DNA from: CAWDVK01 sp963805715
GTDB lineage: Bacteria; Actinomycetota; Actinomycetes; Streptosporangiales; Streptosporangiaceae
Direction: 5' to 3'
Assembly (NCBI GenBank): GCA_963805715.1
Contig: CAWDVK010000020.1
Span: forward strand, 124,001 to 188,000
DNA length: 64,000 bases
Position 1 is the first letter of the stretch. Each line of letters opens with the position of its first letter. Position numbers and translations under genes: made by a program. The notes under the pieces were generated by a model, which did not search any database, was not told the DNA's origin, and was given only the letters and a program-made list of their open reading frames with translations. Positions 33,638 to 42,543 of the stretch are shown one piece after another.

Positions 33638-33979
33638 GGGCGGCCACCGATCCTCGACGTGCGCACGCCAGCCGAATACGACAGCTGGCACATTCCCGGC
33701 GCGGTCCTGATCCCGTACACCGAGCTGCGGCAGAGGCTGGATGAGGTGCCGCGGGACAAGCCCGTGTACACCCACTGCCGGTCGGGCTTCCGCAGCTACA
33801 TCGCCCACTGCGTGCTGAAGCAGAACGGGTGGGACGACGCGGCCTTCCTGGCCGACGGGATGATGACCTATCACGGCTATCACCAGATACCACTGGCGGT
33901 GGGTAGGGGCGGCATGTCAGTGATCGCCCACGCCGAGGACTTGCTGGCCCAGCGGCCGGGCGCGCTTGAACATGTCTGA
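33638..33979 (+). pseudogene. Rhodanese-domain fragment, 5'-truncated
   Basis: About 110 codons encode a rhodanese module with active-site loop: PPILDVRTPAEYDSWHIPGA, KPVYTHCRSGFRSYIAHCVL (catalytic Cys in the CRSGFRS loop), and a C-terminal extension. No start codon or upstream domain remains because the IS110 element lies immediately 5'. In many genomes this arrangement is the C-terminus of a CoA-disulfide reductase/FAD oxidoreductase-rhodanese fusion, which may be the parent gene. Confidence 0.75.
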
Positions 33980-34329
33980 CGAATCGCCGATGCTGCTCGT
34001 GGACGTGTGAACTGGCCGAAGGCGTCGCTCGGCCGCGTCAGCCAGCCGGTCATGACCGTGCGCAGCGGTTCCCGGCCATATGACTCGGCCCAGCGGCCCA
34101 GCGCCACCCCGGCCACGCCCAAACCGCGGTCGTTGCTGTCGGCTCAGCTGCTATCGGCCGATTGCGACCGCTCTTCGCTATTCTGGGCGCCCGCTGTCAG
34201 CCTTAGCACGCGCGGGTTCGTCCGGGCGAGGAGTTCCGGCGCTTCCGGACGGTGAGCCGGCCAGGTGGGCGAGAATCAGCCGCAGCTGGCCGGCTCACCT
34301 GGCGACGAACTCCTCGGAATCGACGCGAA

Positions 34330-34610
34330 CCCCCGCAGAGTCGTTCGATCTGCTTGGGGATTGTCACCATCGCCATCGCGGCGCCCATCGGGAAGATAAG
34401 CAGGAATGCGGGATCGAGGTCATCTGCGATCTCGCCAGCGGCCTGGTGGCGGCGGATGGCAGCGATTTCGGGTGCCTCCTCGGCCCCAGGCTCGGTGTCG
34501 GACGGGCGCGGACCCGATTGCCTGGTGAGTCCTTCCGGCGAACATCCGCAACAGCTCGGGGCGCGCTGCGAGGGCATGCAGGTAGCCAGCGATACCGCCG
34601 GCGAAGGACG
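34330..34610 (-). pseudogene. TetR-family regulator fragment, frameshifted
   Basis: Two adjoining frames give TetR ligand-domain sequence: SFAGGIAGYLHALAARPELL (34608-34540), then after a frame change APEIAAIRRHQAAGEIADDL and DPAFLLIFPMGAAMAMVTIP (to about 34331). No DNA-binding domain precedes it. Nothing else coding is evident in 33980-34795. Confidence 0.6.
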
Positions 34611-34795
34611 CACCTGCCGCGCCATGAGGGCTTCCTGCCGATGCCAGGTCGCCCGCGCTAATCACCCGGTTCGGGCGATGTAGCCGTCGCTGGTCACGGG
34701 GAGTGTTCTGCCATGGCGGTCTGATCACCGGCGCAGCCGCCGTTTCGGGGTGAGGTCTGGGCGATTTCGGGGCGCCCGCGAGGGAGGCGGCGGCG

Positions 34796-36271
34796 ATGCC
34801 GACCGGCGACGACGACAACGATCGCGAGCTTGAGCAGCTGCGCGCCGAGGTCGGCCAGCTGAGGACGCGGGTCGCGGACGCTGAGGCCCGCGCGCGGGCG
34901 GCCCACCAGGATGCTCAGGCCGCAAGGGCCACGACGGCGAAACTCAAGACCGCGCCGCCGCGGCCGCGCCGGCATCTGAACTGGCGAACGCCCGTGGCAA
35001 GCGTGCTGATCGTGCTCGGCTGCCTGCTGGCCCCGGTCTCCGTGCTGGCGGTGTGGACCTCCAATCAGGTTTCTAACACTGACAGGTACGTGGCCAACGT
35101 CTCGCCGCTGATCCACGAGCCCGCCGTGCAAGCCGCCCTGACCAGCAGGATCTCCACGGCGATCTCAAACGAGGTGAACGTCAGGGCTTACGTCAACCTC
35201 GCGGCCGGGCAGCTGACCAAGCGGGGACTGCCGAGGCTTGGCGCGCTGATCTCGGGGTTCTCCGGCTCGATCGCCAGCGGCGTAAATGGCTTCATTCACA
35301 GCATCGTCGCCAAGATCGTCAGCAGCCCGGCTATCGCGCGGCTGTGGGTCCAGGTCAACCGGAGAGCGCACACTCAGCTGGTCAAGGCGCTTTCCGGTCA
35401 GCCTCACAGCGCCATCGTCATCTCGGGTAATGAGGTCGTGCTCAGCCTCGGTCCGCTGATTGACCAGGCCAAGCACAACCTCGCCGCCCGCGGCCTCACC
35501 GTGGTGAACAAGCTCCCGCCGATCAACCCGACCTTCCCGCTGTTCGACGCCAAGTACCTGATCAAGGCGCAGTCGGCGTACCGGCTGCTGAACACGCTGA
35601 GGTGGGTCCTGCCGATCCTCGCCGTCATCCTGATCGCCGCAGGCATCTACATCACCCACAGCCACCGCAGGGCTCTCATCGGCGCCGCACTGGGCGTAGC
35701 CGCCGGGATGCTGCTGCTCGCGATCGGCCTCGCGATCGGCCGGACCATCTACCTCAACCAGGTGCCCGCGAGCGTGCTGCCATCAGATGCCGCCGCAGTC
35801 GTGTTCGACACGCTGGTCCGGTTCATTAAACAGGGGCTGCACGTGATCCTGGCGGTCGCCCTGATCGTGGCACTGGCTGCCTTCTTCTCCGGGCCATCGA
35901 CAACCGCGGTCCGGAGCCGGAACGCCGTCAAGACTGCCTTCGGCAAGGTTCGCGGCACGGGAGAGCGGTTTGGCGTGAATACCGGGCCAGTCGGCCCGTG
36001 GGTCTACCAGCACCGCACCCTGATGCGCATCGCCGCCGTCGTCATCGCCGCCCTGGTGCTCGCCTTCACCTCCTACCCGACGGCCCTGGTCGTGCTGGTC
36101 ATCGCCCTCGCGCTGCTCGCCGTCCTGGGCCTGATCGAGCTGATCGCCAGGCCTCCAGCACCGCCCCCGGCCGAACCGCCCGGCGTCATACCGCCGCAGC
36201 AGGCACCCGACCACCAGCCCACCGCGGCCCCCGCCGCCGGGGCCACCGTCCCCCCGCCCCCTGGACGATAA
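34796..36271 (+). CDS. Multi-pass membrane protein with N-terminal coiled coil
   Basis: A 491-aa protein. Residues 8-48 form a charged coiled coil (RELEQLRAEVGQLRTRVADA). A first membrane segment follows (VASVLIVLGCLLAPVSVLAV), then a roughly 190-residue probably extracytoplasmic domain beginning SNTDRYVANVSPLIHEPAVQ. After that come hydrophobic segments at WVLPILAVILIAAGIYI, ALGVAAGMLLLAIGLAIG, VILAVALIVALAAFF, and two more near the end, before a Pro-rich tail. Such membrane proteins with a TDRYV motif are common in actinomycetes, but I know no function. Codon use resembles the core genome, unlike the island to its left. Confidence 0.8.
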   Translation: MPTGDDDNDRELEQLRAEVGQLRTRVADAEARARAAHQDAQAARATTAKLKTAPPRPRRHLNWRTPVASVLIVLGCLLAPVSVLAVWTSNQVSNTDRYVANVSPLIHEPAVQAALTSRISTAISNEVNVRAYVNLAAGQLTKRGLPRLGALISGFSGSIASGVNGFIHSIVAKIVSSPAIARLWVQVNRRAHTQLVKALSGQPHSAIVISGNEVVLSLGPLIDQAKHNLAARGLTVVNKLPPINPTFPLFDAKYLIKAQSAYRLLNTLRWVLPILAVILIAAGIYITHSHRRALIGAALGVAAGMLLLAIGLAIGRTIYLNQVPASVLPSDAAAVVFDTLVRFIKQGLHVILAVALIVALAAFFSGPSTTAVRSRNAVKTAFGKVRGTGERFGVNTGPVGPWVYQHRTLMRIAAVVIAALVLAFTSYPTALVVLVIALALLAVLGLIELIARPPAPPPAEPPGVIPPQQAPDHQPTAAPAAGATVPPPPGR

Positions 36272-37107
36272 GGGAACAGGGCAGGCGGTCCGTAGCCGTA
36301 GCGATACATAGGCCGACGCGCCAGGGGTCTGGAGCGGATAGATCACCACAAGGCTTAACGGCCCGCGCGAAGCCACGCCAGCGAACCCTGTAACGACGCG
36401 CAGCCCAACAGCTACGGCCCATAATTGCGCAACCCAGTCACGCCATGGCGTGTCGCCAGGAAGGGCCACCAGCAGAACCGCCAGGCTGACCGTCTGCGTC
36501 ACTCAGCCACCACAGCGGACATGAACGCAACGCTCTGGCCCAGCTACGCTGTTGAATTGTCAAGTTGCTGGCGCTCAGCGCGCGAGGCTGCGGATGGCCC
36601 GATGCGTATCCGCCACTCGGTCAGCCTGGCTGACTAGGAGAACTGGCTTGCCGGGAGCCGCACCTGTCGCGCAACGCCCGTTAGCCTCGATTCCCGGTCA
36701 GGTAATTGAGTTGAGGTTCCCTGCGGCTTGAGGGGGGCTTGATCTGCGGTTGATCCTGGATCACAAGGCCAGGCTGCACGTCGTATAGCCTGGTCAGTCG
36801 GCCTGTGCTGGACTCACCTGGACTAGCCAAGCCTCCTGAAAGTCCGGAAGGTCTGAGAGCACGCATGCGGGCAACCGAACGCTGACACCATTGGTGACAG
36901 CAACCGCTAGGGGCTTCGGCGTATCCGGATGGACGGTTGCCACGTGATGCGCGGGCCAATGACGATGCCGGACAAGCTGCCCGGATATTGCAAGCACAGG
37001 GTCAGAGTAATGACCAGCCTGAGCGATGGCCGGATTCCGCAGATCGGACCGATTATCGAAGCGGAACTTGCCAGCTGAGCGACGCCTGCCGCACCTCTCG
37101 ACCTCGC
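36272..37107. other. 836-bp region without a convincing gene
   Basis: GC content is lower than in neighbouring genes. The only frame with natural-looking composition is on the minus strand at 36794-36997 (67 codons; HHVATVHPDTPKPLAVAVTN, GVSVRLPACVLSDLPDFQEA), which could be a small protein or the tail of a degraded gene. I do not recognise it. No tRNA-like or terminator-like structure was seen. Confidence 0.5.
36794..36997 (-). CDS. Possible small hypothetical protein
   Basis: A 67-codon frame with plausible residue use and a hydrophobic/charged alternation (LAVAVTNGVSVRLPACVLSD, LPDFQEAWLVQVSPAQAD). There is no clear ribosome site and no recognised domain. It may be a remnant, since the surrounding 0.8 kb has no other gene. 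Confidence 0.25.
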   Translation of the reverse strand: MLAISGQLVRHRHWPAHHVATVHPDTPKPLAVAVTNGVSVRLPACVLSDLPDFQEAWLVQVSPAQAD

Positions 37108-37737
37108 TTAGCCCCCGGCGTGCAGCCTCAAATCCCGGAACGCCTCTATGAGCTTAGGTGTAGTCCATAGCGCGTTCAGCCCACTGGGATTCGGCAGCAC
37201 CCAGAGGCGCGTTCCCGGCGCGAGCTCGCGCTGCGGGCCGACGACCGCGCGCGGGTCGCCGAATGCGGTGCGGTAGGCGGTCACGCCAACGACCGCCAGC
37301 CACTGCGGCCGCAGCCGGACGGCCTTGGCCCGGAGGGCCTGGCCGCCCTCACGCAGTTCCTGGTCGGCCAGCTCATCGGCGCGCGCGGTGGCGCGGGCCA
37401 CGACGTTCGTGATGCCGAGGCCGAGAGCCGGCAGCTGGTCCTGCTCGGCCGGCCGCAGCTGCCGCGGCGTGAAACCGCCCCGGTGCAGAGCGGGCCAGAA
37501 CCGGTTGCCCGGCCGGGCGAAGTGCTGCCCCACCGCCGCGGAATACAGGCTGGGGTTGATGCCGGCGAACAGCACGCGCAGGCCGGGCGCGATCACGTCG
37601 GGAATCGTCTGGTCCCTGGCTGCCTCCAGGTCAGCCGGCGACGGGCGCCCGGCCGGACGCCTGGCCGCACGCCCGTCCGGGGGCGGCGGCTCCGGCGGCG
37701 GGGCGCCCGCCCGCGAGGCATGAGTCACCCGCCTCAC
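37108..37737 (-). CDS. mug: Mug-type G/U mismatch-specific DNA glycosylase
   Basis: A 209-aa uracil-DNA glycosylase superfamily protein of the Mug/TDG family. Motif 1 is LRVLFAGINPSLYSAAVGQH (the Asn in GINP activates water), followed by HFARPGNRFWPALHRGGFTP. Motif 2 is WVLPNPSGLNALW (NPSGLN intercalation loop). It removes uracil or thymine mispaired with guanine. The N-terminal 40 residues are a Pro/Arg-rich extension; an internal start could remove it. Single gene. Confidence 0.9.
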   Translation of the reverse strand: MRRVTHASRAGAPPPEPPPPDGRAARRPAGRPSPADLEAARDQTIPDVIAPGLRVLFAGINPSLYSAAVGQHFARPGNRFWPALHRGGFTPRQLRPAEQDQLPALGLGITNVVARATARADELADQELREGGQALRAKAVRLRPQWLAVVGVTAYRTAFGDPRAVVGPQRELAPGTRLWVLPNPSGLNALWTTPKLIEAFRDLRLHAGG

Positions 37738-37946
37738 TTTTCCAGACCAGGCGGCTTATGGCGCTGCGCGGGCGGCGCCGAGGCGAGAAAATGGCCGCCG
37801 TGTCCGATGACTTCGCCCGCGGGCCTCGTCGTAACAACAGGCCGGAGCGGTCACAGGTAGGCACGTCCGCCTGCACCGAAGGAGGCGGGCATGCACCGGA
37901 GGCACGGAAGCTGAGCCGGCGGGGGCCCAGCGAGAGAGGAACGGCA

Positions 37947-38318
37947 GTGACGGGCGTACGGGTCCTGGTCGGCACCCGCAAGGGCGCGTTCATCCTGACG
38001 TCTGACGGCACGCGGCGGGACTGGGAGGTGAGCGGGCCCCATTTCGCCGGCTGGGAGATCTATCACGTCGCGGGCTCACCCGCCGATCCGGACCGCCTCT
38101 ACGCGTCCCAGTCCAGCGGCTGGTTCGGCCAGCTGATCCAGCGATCCAGCGACGGCGGCCAGACCTGGGAGCCGGTGGGCAACGACTTCAGCTACGACGG
38201 CGAGGCCGGGACGCACCAGTGGTACGACGGCACGCCGCGACCCTGGGAATTCAAGCGCGTCTGGCACCTGGAGCCCTCGCGGGCCGATCCGGCCGCGGAC
38301 GCGGACGAGCGCCGGTGA
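37947..38318 (+). CDS. BNR/sortilin-like repeat protein, truncated
   Basis: GTG 37947 (ribosome site GAGAGAGGAACG) starts TGVRVLVGTRKGAFILTSDG, then HVAGSPADPDRLYASQSSGW and IQRSSDGGQTWEPVGNDFSY. These are the first blades of the VPS10/BNR-type propeller family that usually runs to about 370 aa. The frame ends after WHLEPSRADPAADADERR, just where the family continues with further blades, so about two thirds are missing. A long hairpin lies 70 bp downstream. Non-functional or a stub. Confidence 0.7.
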   Translation: MTGVRVLVGTRKGAFILTSDGTRRDWEVSGPHFAGWEIYHVAGSPADPDRLYASQSSGWFGQLIQRSSDGGQTWEPVGNDFSYDGEAGTHQWYDGTPRPWEFKRVWHLEPSRADPAADADERR

Positions 38319-38385
38319 CCGCGGGCGCACTGGCGCGGGCTGGCGCGGCCGGGCGCCGACGGGTGACACGCCGGCCAGCAGCGTC

Positions 38386-38427
38386 GGTGCGTGGCTGCTG
38401 CGGCTGTTTGCGCAGCAGCCACGCACC
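38386..38427. terminator. Long perfect hairpin
   Basis: GGTGCGTGGCTGCTGCG pairs with CGCAGCAGCCACGCACC: 17 bp without mismatch around an 8-nt loop. It lies between the truncated BNR gene and the convergent TetR gene. It may be a terminator or the scar of the rearrangement that truncated the BNR gene. Confidence 0.55.
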
Positions 38428-38531
38428 CACGTCGTTCGCTCGGAACGGGCGCGCTGCGGCCCGGGCGCTGTTGACGGGCCGGACCGGGATGATTCGGTCA
38501 GCTGCGTCAACCGGTCAGCTGATGTCACCGG

Positions 38532-39164
38532 TCAGCTGATGTCACCGGTCAGGTAGCGGTCGATCGCGGGGCCGATGGCCCGGGCCAGGCTGGCTGCATC
38601 CGCGGCGGCGACCGGTTCAAACTTCAGCACGTACCTGGTCAGCGCCAGGCCGAGCATCTGGCCGGCCGTCAGCGACGCACGGTAGGCCGCATCAGCCGGA
38701 TCGGTGCTGGCGGCCGCGCCGGCGAAGAGGCTGAGGATGGCGTCAGCGATGAACTCCCGCAGCATCGCTGCTGCCTGCTCGCTGGTCACGGCCGAGCGCA
38801 AGAGCCCGATGAACGCGCCGCTAACCTCAGCGCTGTCCCACAGGGTCAGGGCGGTGCGGACCAGGTGCTCGCCCAGGCTGCCCCCCGGCTCAGCCGGGCC
38901 TTCGGCCAGCGCCGCCGCCAGCACCTCGCCCGGCGCGATGGGGAGCCGCATGGCCGCGGAAAAGAGCCGTTCCTTGCTGCCGTAGAAGTGATGCACGAGG
39001 GCCGGATCGACACCCGCGTCGCTGGCGATCGCCCTGATGGTTGCCGCGTCGTAGCCGTACTCGCTAAAGCGGCTCCTGGCCGCCTTGAGGATGGCGTCCC
39101 TTGTCCCGCTCTCGCCAGCCCGCCGGCCGGACCGCGAGGTCGCCCGCCGCTCCGGCTTCGTCAC
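38532..39164 (-). CDS. TetR-family regulator of the adjacent ABC exporter
   Basis: A 210-aa TetR regulator: TRDAILKAARSRFSEYGYDA, then TIRAIASDAGVDPALVHHFY, GSKERLF as the helix-turn-helix, and a ligand domain with EFIADAILSLFAGAA. GTG 39164 overlaps the ABC ATPase stop by 4 nt (GTGA), making it the third gene of the exporter operon. The inverted repeat at 42388-42411 in front of the operon is the obvious candidate operator for this regulator (inferred). The 3' end includes short GTCACCGGTCAGCTGAT-type repeats. Confidence 0.9.
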   Translation of the reverse strand: MTKPERRATSRSGRRAGESGTRDAILKAARSRFSEYGYDAATIRAIASDAGVDPALVHHFYGSKERLFSAAMRLPIAPGEVLAAALAEGPAEPGGSLGEHLVRTALTLWDSAEVSGAFIGLLRSAVTSEQAAAMLREFIADAILSLFAGAAASTDPADAAYRASLTAGQMLGLALTRYVLKFEPVAAADAASLARAIGPAIDRYLTGDIS

Positions 39165-41234
39165 GAGGTGACCCCCGCTACGGACCGCCGCATGGTCAGC
39201 TGGAAGAACCGTTCCTCGAGCGTCGCAGGAACCTCCTGCACGGCAGCGCCGTCGGCGCCCAGTGCGCGGCGCACGGCCACCGGATCGGCGCCGGGCACCC
39301 GCAGGACGGTCCCGGTCCCGCCGCCGGCCGCCTGGCCGCCGAGCGTGACCGGGAAGCCGGCGTTCTCCAGCCGTGCGAAGGCCGTGGCCCAGGACGGCCC
39401 GGTCACGGCCGTCACCCTGGCATCGCCGATGATCTCGGCGGCCGTGCCCTCGGCGACCACGGCGCCGTCGGCCATGATGACGAGCCGGGTGCACTCGGTG
39501 GCTTCTTCCAGGTAGTGCGTTGTCACCAGCACGCCCGCGCCGTTCCGCGCGGACGCGGAGATCGTCTCCCACAAGCGGGCCCGGCCGAGGGGGTCCACAC
39601 CTGACGTGGGCTCGTCCAGGATCAGCAGCTCCGGCCGATGCGACAGCGCGGCGGCAAAAGCGACCCGCCGCTGCAGGCCAAGCGGCAGCCGGCCGACTGG
39701 CGCGGTCAGGTCCGCGGCTGAGACGGCCGTGAGGGCGGACGGCTTGCTGCCGAACACGGCCGCGGTGAAGTTCAGGTTCTCGGTGACCGTGAGGTCGTCA
39801 TAGAGGCCGAGCCCCTGCGGTACGTAACCGATCTGCCGGCGGGTCTCGCGTGATGGCGGACTGCCGAAGAGCAGCACCTCCCCCGCCGACGCTGGCAGCA
39901 GGCCGAGCAGCATCCGGATGATGGTCGTCTTGCCGGCCCCGTTCGCGCCCAGCAGGCCGACGATCTCGCCTGGCTCAACCCTGAGGTCAACGTCCCGGAC
40001 GGCGGTGAAGTTCCCGAACGATCGGCTCACGGCCAGGCACTGCGCCAGCGGCCTGGATAGCCCAGGGCGTGCGGGCCGCAGTGGCTCAGCGGCCGTTCTG
40101 CCCGCCGCCTGACTCGGCCGCTCCGCTGCCGGGCTGGCGCTGCCCGCCGCCGGGCCCCCGGCACTGCCCGCCCCGGCACTGCCCGCCCCGGCGCTGCCCG
40201 CCCCGGCGCTGGCCATCGCGCTGCCTCCGGCCGAGCCCTGGCCGCCGCCGTCCTGGCCAGCACTGCCCGAGTCCCGGACACCGCCGTCCCGGACGCCGCA
40301 GTCCCGGACGGCGCCATCCTGGCCGCGGCTGTCCGCGCCGGCGACGGGTGGCTGCAGCCGCAGCTCGCGCGCGAGCGCGGCGACCGTCACCGCGTCCTGC
40401 AGGTCAGGCTGCACCTGCTGAGCTGACCGGATCGAGGGGCTGTCCCGCGGCATCCAGATCCGCCATTCGCCGCTGCGCCGCCAGGCCCGCTGGGCGGCAG
40501 GCCCGGCCGGACGCACCGGGCTGACGAGAATGACGCCGGGCACGGCAGCGACGATCTGCGCCGGCGTGCCGGCTGCCAGCTCCCGGCCGCCGTCCAGCAC
40601 CAGCACCGTGGCGGCGCGCTCGGCCTCGTCCAGGTACGAGGTGGCCAGCACGACCGCGGTCCCGGCCGCGGCGGCGCGCGCGATGAGCCACCACAGGTCG
40701 CTGCGGCTGACCGGATCCACGCCGGTCGTGGGCTCATCCAGGACCAGCAGGTCCGGCTGATGCAGCATGGCGGCGATCACGCCGAGCTTCTGCCGCATCC
40801 CGCCGGACAGCTGGCCTGCCATCCGGTCCGGCACATCAGCCAGGCCCGTGCGGTCCAGGAACTCCGCCGCGCGTGCCCGGATCTGGGCCGGCGCCATGCC
40901 GTAGGCGGCCGCCCTGAACTCCAGGTTCTCGGTGACGGTGAGGTCGGGGTAGATGCCCGAGCTGCCGGGCAGGTAGCCGATCCGCGCCGCGCCAGGCGTG
41001 CGCACCTCGCCGCTAGCCGGGCTGATCAAGCCGGCCAGGCAGCGCAGCAGGGTCGACTTGCCGGCCCCGTCGCCGCCGACCACGGCCGTGACCTGCCCGG
41101 CTGCGGCCGCAAGCGAGAACGTCCCCGAGAGCAACCGTCTTCCCGTACGAAACGAAAACTCCAGCCACGCCCCAGCCCTGCGGCTCCGGCCTAGCCGAGG
41201 AGCCGGTCAACGGAGCTGGCCGGCGGCCGGTCAT
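39161..41234 (-). pseudogene. ABC exporter ATPase with two nucleotide-binding domains, single-base frameshift
   Basis: ATG 41234 overlaps the permease stop (ATGA). The first codons (MTGRRPAPLTGS ... GVFVSYGKTVALGD) give the ABC start. Near 41117-41120 one extra base shifts the frame: removing a T in GACGTTCTCGC restores GDVSLAAAAGQVTAVVGG. Domain 1 has Walker A GGDGAGKST, signature LSGGMRQKLG and Walker B LLVLDEPTTGVDP. Domain 2 has GANGAGKTT, a degenerate signature (PLGLQRR for LSGGQ) and LLILDEPTSGVDP. A Gly/Ala/Ser repeat linker joins them. Without the indel the protein would be about 690 aa; an in-frame GTG/ATG start inside could still give a version lacking the first beta strands. Confidence 0.85.
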
Positions 41235-42374
41235 GATCCGTCTCCGGCGGCGGACGCGGCCACGGCCGCGTGCTGGGCTGCCGACCCCGCACCCTGCCCC
41301 CCGTGGCTGCGACGATCCCGGCGGCCGGCCGCGGGCGCGAGGAACGCGCGGAACCGCAGCGATGCCAGCGTCACGACGACGGCGCCCAGCACGGCGAGGT
41401 AGGTGAAGGGCTGCCAGAGCGACGCGATCGGCTCCGCCCGCAGCATGACGCCGCGGGAGATCTCGTTGAAATAGGTCAGCGGCAGGAGGTAGGCAATCCA
41501 GCGGACGCCGGCGGCAATCGAGGACAGGGGGAAGATCAGTCCGGACAGCAGCACCTGCGGTAGCAGGATCATGATGGCCAGCTGGATGGCCTGGCCCTGG
41601 TTCTGCGACACCGAGGAAATCAGCACCCCGATGCCGAGGGTGACGAACAGGAAGAGCAGCGCGCCGAGCGCGAACACGGCCGGCGATCCGCGGAACGGCA
41701 CCCCGAAGACCGCGATCCCGACGGCCAGCACGATGGCCAGGTCGACGGCTCCCACCACGAAGTAGGGCACGATCTTCCCGAGGAATACGTCGCGGGGACG
41801 CAGCGGCGTGACGGCCAGCTGCTCCAGCGTGCCAGGCCTGCCGCTCCCGCACCACTCCCAGGCTGGTGATGATGGTCCCGACGAAGACCAGGACCACGCC
41901 GGCCAGGCCGGGAATCATGATGTAGGAGGTCGTGAGGCCGGGGTTGTAGAGAATGCTGACCTGTGGCCTCAGCGCGGGAGTCCCCGGCCCCGCATGACGG
42001 CCGAGCCCGGCCAGCGCGGTCAGCGCCGCCCGCGCGGCGAACAGCTGGGTGCCGTCGATGAGCACCAGCGGCTGCGCGCCGCCGGTGACGACGGCGATGT
42101 CGGCATGCCCGTCACGCAGCTGATCCTGCGCCCATGCCCGGCCCTGCGACGGCTCGCTCGCCACGACATCGAACGCCGGCGCGGAGGAATGCGGCAGCAG
42201 GTGGCCGACCAGCCCGGCCTGAGGGCCGGCGGCGGCGACTGAGATCGACGACACGTCGAAGCTGGCTGCGTACCCGAGCACCACCAGCAGGATGACGGGC
42301 ATCACGATCATCATCGCCAGGGTGCGGCGATCGCGCCGAAGCTGGCGGAACTCCTTCACGATCATCGCCCACAT
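41231..42374 (-). pseudogene. ABC-2-type exporter permease, single-base frameshift
   Basis: The N-terminal half reads MWAMIVKEFRQLRRDRRTLA, MMIVMPVILLVVLGYAASFD, a periplasmic loop, then IMIPGLAGVVLVFVGTIITS and VVRERQA. The expected continuation GTLEQLAVTPLRPRDVFLGK, IVPYFVVGAVDLAIVLAVGI and LPQVLLSGLIFPLSSIAAGV is present but one frame off. A single extra base near 41831-41836 explains it. The combined length (about 380 aa) is normal for ABC-2 permeases. Ribosome site GAGGAGA. It is first in the permease-ATPase-TetR operon. Confidence 0.85.
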
Positions 42375-42387
42375 AACAGGTCTCCTC

Positions 42388-42411
42388 AGAATTCAACGCC
42401 TGATGAATTCT
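42388..42411. promoter_or_regulatory. Operator-like inverted repeat before the ABC exporter operon
   Basis: AGAATTCA and TGAATTCT, perfect 8-bp complementary arms separated by 8 bp, 13 bp upstream of the permease start. A further TGAATTC half-site lies at 42420. Size and symmetry fit a TetR-type operator, and a TetR gene is the last gene of this operon, so autoregulated repression is likely. Confidence 0.7.
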
Positions 42412-42543
42412 ACGGGTGCTGAATTCCAGCCGTCAAGGGACCTACCGAAGCGGGCTGGCCGGCGCCACGGCGGGGCAGGATCTGCTCGCACCCGAAGCCG
42501 TGCCACGCTCGCCCAATCGCGAGCGATCTGGTCAGATGAACTC

